A stretch of 8,319 bases of DNA from Candidatus Bipolaricaulota bacterium (GTDB taxonomy: Bacteria > Bipolaricaulota > Bipolaricaulia > UBA7950 > UBA9294). The stretch is from contig JAGLYB010000117.1 of the NCBI GenBank assembly GCA_023132545.1, positions 1 through 8,319 on the forward strand, read 5' to 3'. The notes below the pieces were generated by a model that saw nothing but the letters and a program-made list of their open reading frames with translations, did not search any database and was not told where the DNA came from. The translations under genes were made by a program, and so were the position numbers. This document shows positions 5,376 to 8,319 of the stretch, in pieces. Every line of letters starts with the position of its first letter. Within the stretch, counting starts at the first letter, position 1.

Positions 5376-5735
5376 GTGAAAATCTGTATAACGACTACTG
5401 GAACAGATCTAGACGCACAAATCGATGCTGTCTTCGGACGCGCACGGTATTTTCTGCTGGTCGATTCGGAAACGCTCGAAGTAGAGGCCATTGAGAACGT
5501 GCCCGGTGCCCATGGAGCCGGCGTGCAGGCCGCGCAAATGATGGTGGACAAGGGTGTTGGCGCTGTACTCACAGGGAATGTGGGACCCAATGCATTCCAG
5601 GGTCTAACTGCCGCTGGAATCCAAATACATATCGGAGCTAAAGGTTCCGCGCGGGACACGTTGGCTGCCTACGAAGCCGGAACGCTGCAAACCGTTAATG
5701 GCCCAACAAGCCAAGGACATGGAGGAGGACGATGA
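5376..5735 (+). CDS. COG1433 (NifX/NifB-C-terminal/orange-protein fold) protein, copy 1
   Basis: 119 residues starting at GTG 5376, with GAAAGGA 7 bases upstream. The protein shows the RNase-H-like metallocluster-binding fold of the dinitrogenase iron-molybdenum cofactor family: KICITTTGTDLDAQID (2-17), VFGRARYFLLVD (19-30), NVPGAHGAGVQAAQ (41-54) and TGNVGPNAFQGLTAAGI (66-82). Relatives such as NifX, NafY and Desulfovibrio orange protein bind metal-sulfur clusters, the last a Mo-Cu sulfide. This copy has no cysteine except C4, and its tail is Gly/His-type (SQGHGGGR). It overlaps the next gene by ATGA. The order relative to the ATPases suggests it is a carrier or acceptor of a cluster. Family assignment is firm; the cluster type is unknown. 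Confidence 0.92.
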   Translation: MKICITTTGTDLDAQIDAVFGRARYFLLVDSETLEVEAIENVPGAHGAGVQAAQMMVDKGVGAVLTGNVGPNAFQGLTAAGIQIHIGAKGSARDTLAAYEAGTLQTVNGPTSQGHGGGR

Positions 5736-6112
5736 CCAAGGTCTGTGTGCCTACAGCCGGGCGCGGAGGACTCGATGACGCAGTGGGAGAGCACTTTGGC
5801 CGCGTTCCAAGCTACACAATTTTCGATACGGAAACACAGAGCGTGAACGTCATCGACAATACTTCAGAACACGCAGGTGGCAGTGGCTTGCCTGCCGACA
5901 TCCTGTCCAAATTAGGGATCGACATACTGCTCTGCAGAGGCGCAGGTCGCCGCGCCCTTGGCATTTTCGGTGAAAAGGGAATCGAAGTCTGCGTTGGAGT
6001 CGAGGGAACTGCAGGAGAAGCGATCAACGCGTGGAAAGCGGGGAACCTGACGCGTGCTTCGGATGCAGACGCCTGCCAACAACACACGTTCCACAATGCC
6101 GCAAAACACTAG
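5732..6112 (+). CDS. COG1433 (NifX/orange-protein fold) protein, copy 2
   Basis: 126 residues. The ATG overlaps the previous stop, with GGAGGA just upstream. Same fold as its neighbour but clearly diverged: KVCVPTAGRGGLDDAVGEHFGR (3-24), YTIFD (28-32), HAGGSGLPADIL (47-58), LLCRGAGRRALGIF (66-79), and IEVCVGVEGTAGEAINAWKAGNL (84-106). Unlike copy 1 it carries extra potential ligands: C68, C87 and a tail DADACQQHTFHNAAKH with C115, H118, H121 and H126. Cys/His-rich tails recur in COG1433 proteins and may bind metal. Two non-identical copies in one operon suggest distinct partners or a heterodimer. Two bases after the stop comes the next start. Confidence 0.92.
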   Translation: MTKVCVPTAGRGGLDDAVGEHFGRVPSYTIFDTETQSVNVIDNTSEHAGGSGLPADILSKLGIDILLCRGAGRRALGIFGEKGIEVCVGVEGTAGEAINAWKAGNLTRASDADACQQHTFHNAAKH

Positions 6113-6114
6113 AC

Positions 6115-6957
6115 ATGAGAATCGCCATAGCTAGCGGTAAAGGTGGAACGGGTAAGACAACCGTGGCCGTCAACTTGGCCCTATCCCTCTGTGGGAAGGA
6201 GTCGATCCAGTTTCTCGATTGTGATGTGGAGGAGCCGAACGCGCACATTTTCCTCAAGCCTCAGTTCGACACGACACGCTCTGTAGACAAGCTCCTCCCG
6301 CAGGTTGACTCCGACAAGTGCACTCGATGTGGCGCGTGTGTGGAGGCTTGCGAATTCAATGCGCTGGCACTCATGGGCGGTAACGTCATGCTTTATGATT
6401 CGCTCTGCCACGGTTGTGGACGTTGTGGATTGGTCTGTCCCACCGGTGCCATCAGCGAGATACCGCACCAGCTCGGTGTGGTGGAGACGGGAACTACCCG
6501 GGGATTTCCTTTTGCCCGTGGGCTTCTGAACGTCGGAGAGACAATGGCCACACCCATCATTCATGCCTTGAAACGCGAGATCGACAGCTCACGATTGGCC
6601 ATTCTCGATGCCCCTCCAGGAACAGGTTGTCCGACAATCGCTGCACTGCATGAAGCGGATGTAGCGCTGCTGGTGACTGAGCCGACGCCATTCGGATTGC
6701 ACGATCTGAAGGCAGCCGTCGAAGTAGCGCGTACGCTGGATGTACCAACTGCTGTGGTGATCAACCGCGCAGGCATTGGGAATGATCAAGTCGAGAGGTA
6801 TTGCGATGAAGAGAACATCCCCATTGTCCTGACGATACCGTTCGACCGCGCAATCGCTGAAACCTATGCCGTGGGGACACCGCTGGTTGATGCAGTCCCG
6901 TCATGGCGAAAGCGGTTCATCAAATTGGCTGAACAGCTCAAGGAGGTGGCACGATGA
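6115..6957 (+). CDS. MinD-type ATPase with inserted 2x[4Fe-4S] ferredoxin domain (COG1149), copy 1
   Basis: 280 residues from ATG 6115, where the conserved MRIAIASGKGGTGKTT begins directly; upstream in-frame codons overlap the previous gene and are not family sequence. The deviant Walker A motif is GKGGTGKTT (8-16) with signature Lys9. Switch I is DCDVEEPN (35-42). The inserted ferredoxin domain has CxxCxxCxxxC at C69/C72/C75/C79, followed by Glu, and C98/C101/C104/C108, followed by Pro. Switch II is DAPPGTGCP (165-173), with a cysteine (C172). The nucleotide contact INR is at 216-218. Members occur in tandem pairs and are thought to couple ATP hydrolysis to electron or cluster transfer onto COG1433 partners. 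There is only a weak ribosome site, so translation probably relies on coupling to the gene two bases upstream. Cytosolic; biochemical role is inferred. Confidence 0.94.
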   Translation: MRIAIASGKGGTGKTTVAVNLALSLCGKESIQFLDCDVEEPNAHIFLKPQFDTTRSVDKLLPQVDSDKCTRCGACVEACEFNALALMGGNVMLYDSLCHGCGRCGLVCPTGAISEIPHQLGVVETGTTRGFPFARGLLNVGETMATPIIHALKREIDSSRLAILDAPPGTGCPTIAALHEADVALLVTEPTPFGLHDLKAAVEVARTLDVPTAVVINRAGIGNDQVERYCDEENIPIVLTIPFDRAIAETYAVGTPLVDAVPSWRKRFIKLAEQLKEVAR

Positions 6958-7814
6958 GACAGGTTCTTTTCCTCTCAGGCAAGGGAGGAACAGGAAAGAC
7001 ATCGCTTGCCGCCGCATTCGCTGTCCTTGCCAAGAACACGGTATTGGCTGACTGCGATGTCGATGCCGCCAACCTTCACCTCCTGCTGGATCCGAAAGTT
7101 GTCGAGGAAGGAGATTTCGTAGGATCGAAGGAAGCTATTCGAGACGCTTCCCTTTGCACGCAGTGTGGCCGCTGTCGCGAAGTCTGCCGGTTCAATGCCG
7201 TAAGCGAGGATTTCGAGATCGATCCCTATCTCTGCGAAGGTTGCGGGGCTTGCGTCACCGCCTGTCCCACGAACGCTATCACGCTCGAACCACGCATCTC
7301 TGGACGATGGTTCAATGCAGAGACAAAGTGGGGACCGCTGGCAAGTGCTGAGCTTCTTCCAGGTGAAGAAACGTCCGGGAAACTGGTGATGCAGGTCAAG
7401 CGGAACATGGAACCCCTCGTGCAGTCTATGAACGCTGAATGGGCAATCGTGGACGGCTCTCCAGGCATCGGCTGCCCGGTGATTGCATCGGTGAGCGGTG
7501 TCGATGCCGTCATTCTGGTCACCGAGCCAACGCTTTCCGGGATGCACGACTTGGAAAGGATCCTCGGCGTGGTCAACCATTTCCGAATCCCTTCGTACCT
7601 GGTGATCAACAAGGCAGACTTAAGCACCGATTTAGCTGAACGTCTTGAGGGATTCGCTTCGGACAAAGGGTTGCCCGTTCTCGGACGAATTCCTTACGAC
7701 CGAGCCGTGACCGATCGTCTGCTAGAGGGGCGGAGCGTCGTAGAGGATGAAGAAAGTCCTGCCGGTGCAGCCATGCGCGACGTCTTCGAGAACTTTATGG
7801 AGGCAAGTCAGTGA
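6954..7814 (+). CDS. MinD-type ATPase with inserted 2x[4Fe-4S] ferredoxin domain (COG1149), copy 2
   Basis: 286 residues. ATG 6954 overlaps the previous stop by four bases and has a near-perfect AAGGAGGTG upstream (6940-6948). The layout matches the preceding gene: GKGGTGKTS (9-17) with signature Lys10, switch I DCDVDAAN (33-40), ferredoxin ligands C68/C71/C74/C78 (followed by Arg) and C94/C97/C100/C104 (followed by Pro), switch II DGSPGIGCP (167-175) with C174, and NKAD (219-222) for base contact. The two copies are clearly diverged, so this is an old duplication rather than a recent one; a heterodimeric ATPase with four ferredoxin clusters is plausible. It is followed with a GTGA overlap by the Mrp-type gene, which keeps the three ATPases under one translational chain. 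Confidence 0.94.
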   Translation: MRQVLFLSGKGGTGKTSLAAAFAVLAKNTVLADCDVDAANLHLLLDPKVVEEGDFVGSKEAIRDASLCTQCGRCREVCRFNAVSEDFEIDPYLCEGCGACVTACPTNAITLEPRISGRWFNAETKWGPLASAELLPGEETSGKLVMQVKRNMEPLVQSMNAEWAIVDGSPGIGCPVIASVSGVDAVILVTEPTLSGMHDLERILGVVNHFRIPSYLVINKADLSTDLAERLEGFASDKGLPVLGRIPYDRAVTDRLLEGRSVVEDEESPAGAAMRDVFENFMEASQ

Positions 7815-8319
7815 TCTCTGATTCGGTATCCAATCGCATTGTTATATTCAGTGGCAAGGGCGGCGTTGGCAAGACAACGGTCGCTGTCAATCTGGCCTGC
7901 ATGTTCGGTCAGCGATCCTTCAAGGTGGGCCTTCTTGATGCCGACATCACCGGCCCCAATGTGCTGCAGATGATGGGGATTAACGAGCATCCCCAAGCCA
8001 AGGACGAAAAACTGCTTCCGCATGAACGCCATGGCATCAAGGTGGTGTCTCTCGCCTCGCTGTTGCCGGCTGATGCCGCCGTTATCTGGCGAGGTCCTCT
8101 TCGATCCAAGGCACTAGAGCAGCTGCTGAACGATACCGAGTGGGGCGACATGGACACGCTGATCATGGATCTTCCTCCCGGAACGGGCGACGAGGCCCTC
8201 ACCATCGCTCAGCAAGTGGCCCCGCAATTGGCTATCGTGGTGACAACGCCTCAAGAAGTCGCACTTCTTGATGCACGACGAGCCATCAACTTCGCCCGCA
8301 AGCTGGAGATTCCCGCCAT
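7811..8319 (+). CDS. mrp: Mrp/ApbC-type P-loop ATPase, iron-sulfur carrier (C-terminus beyond window)
   Basis: GTG 7811 overlaps the previous stop (GTGA); GGAGG lies 8 bases upstream. 169 residues are visible. Motifs are GKGGVGKTT (15-23), switch I DADITGPN (43-50), WRGP (93-96), switch II DLPPGTGD (120-127), and VVTTPQEVALLDARR (143-157), the hallmark of Mrp/NBP35/ApbC proteins, which carry [4Fe-4S] clusters between subunits via a C-terminal CxxC not yet reached here. There is no N-terminal MIP18/DUF59 domain. In Desulfovibrio orange-protein loci the equivalent gene can be fused at its C-terminus to a COG1433 domain (MrpORP); the window ends too early to tell whether this one is. Its role is presumably to load or transfer the cluster handled by the upstream proteins. 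Confidence 0.92.
   Translation, partial: MISDSVSNRIVIFSGKGGVGKTTVAVNLACMFGQRSFKVGLLDADITGPNVLQMMGINEHPQAKDEKLLPHERHGIKVVSLASLLPADAAVIWRGPLRSKALEQLLNDTEWGDMDTLIMDLPPGTGDEALTIAQQVAPQLAIVVTTPQEVALLDARRAINFARKLEIPA

Noticed and set aside
6975..7580. 201-residue open frame on the minus strand
   Set aside because: It lies opposite the second COG1149 gene, whose P-loop and eight ferredoxin cysteines are intact; the reverse reading shows no family features.

Overview
The window looks like a chromosomal segment from an anaerobic bacterium. Genes are tightly packed with ATGA, GTGA and TAATG overlaps, Shine-Dalgarno sequences are clear, and the right half encodes an iron-sulfur and metallocluster gene set typical of strict anaerobes (sulfate reducers, syntrophs, methanogens and candidate phyla). 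I cannot assign a genus. No RNA genes, transposases, attachment sites or CRISPR arrays were seen.

Left part, minus strand. At the left edge is the N-terminal 429 residues of a COG2509-type FAD-dependent dehydrogenase, cut by the window end. It is separated by a hairpin terminator from a compact three-gene operon transcribed leftward from about 3700: a GNAT-like protein, a thiolase-superfamily protein, and a zinc-ribbon/OB-fold (DUF35) protein. Thiolase plus DUF35 is an established protein-complex pairing. The striking point is that this thiolase has Pro84 where the nucleophilic cysteine normally sits, while its other active-site motifs (HDAFT, GHPxGATG, C-terminal Cys) remain. It may therefore be a lyase/aldolase or another CoA-ester enzyme rather than a true thiolase.

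Middle. A roughly 470-bp intergenic region (3619-4088) holds a leftward promoter covered by an inverted repeat, an operator-like palindrome, a second inverted repeat and a rightward promoter. It is followed by a 57-residue ribbon-helix-helix DNA-binding protein with its own strong terminator.

Right part. A DUF134 helix-turn-helix regulator (minus strand) is divergent from a rightward operon: DUF5320 Gly/Arg-rich protein, two COG1433 (NifX/orange-protein fold) proteins, two MinD-type ATPases each carrying an inserted two-cluster ferredoxin domain (COG1149), and an Mrp/ApbC-type ATPase cut by the right edge. The core resembles the Desulfovibrio orange-protein (ORP) locus, which is known for a Mo-Cu sulfide cluster. 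The likely job is assembly or transfer of a metal-sulfur cluster: COG1433 proteins bind it, and the ATPases drive its transfer or redox. Regulation differs from the Desulfovibrio locus: no sigma-54 activator is visible, and instead DUF134 sits opposite the operon.

A 20-bp near-palindrome (TTATGTGCATATGCTCATAA) lies in the rightward promoter, and its core 12-mer recurs about 1 kb away in the other intergenic region. A TGCAACTCC 9-mer accompanies both copies. This suggests one regulator acting at both sites.
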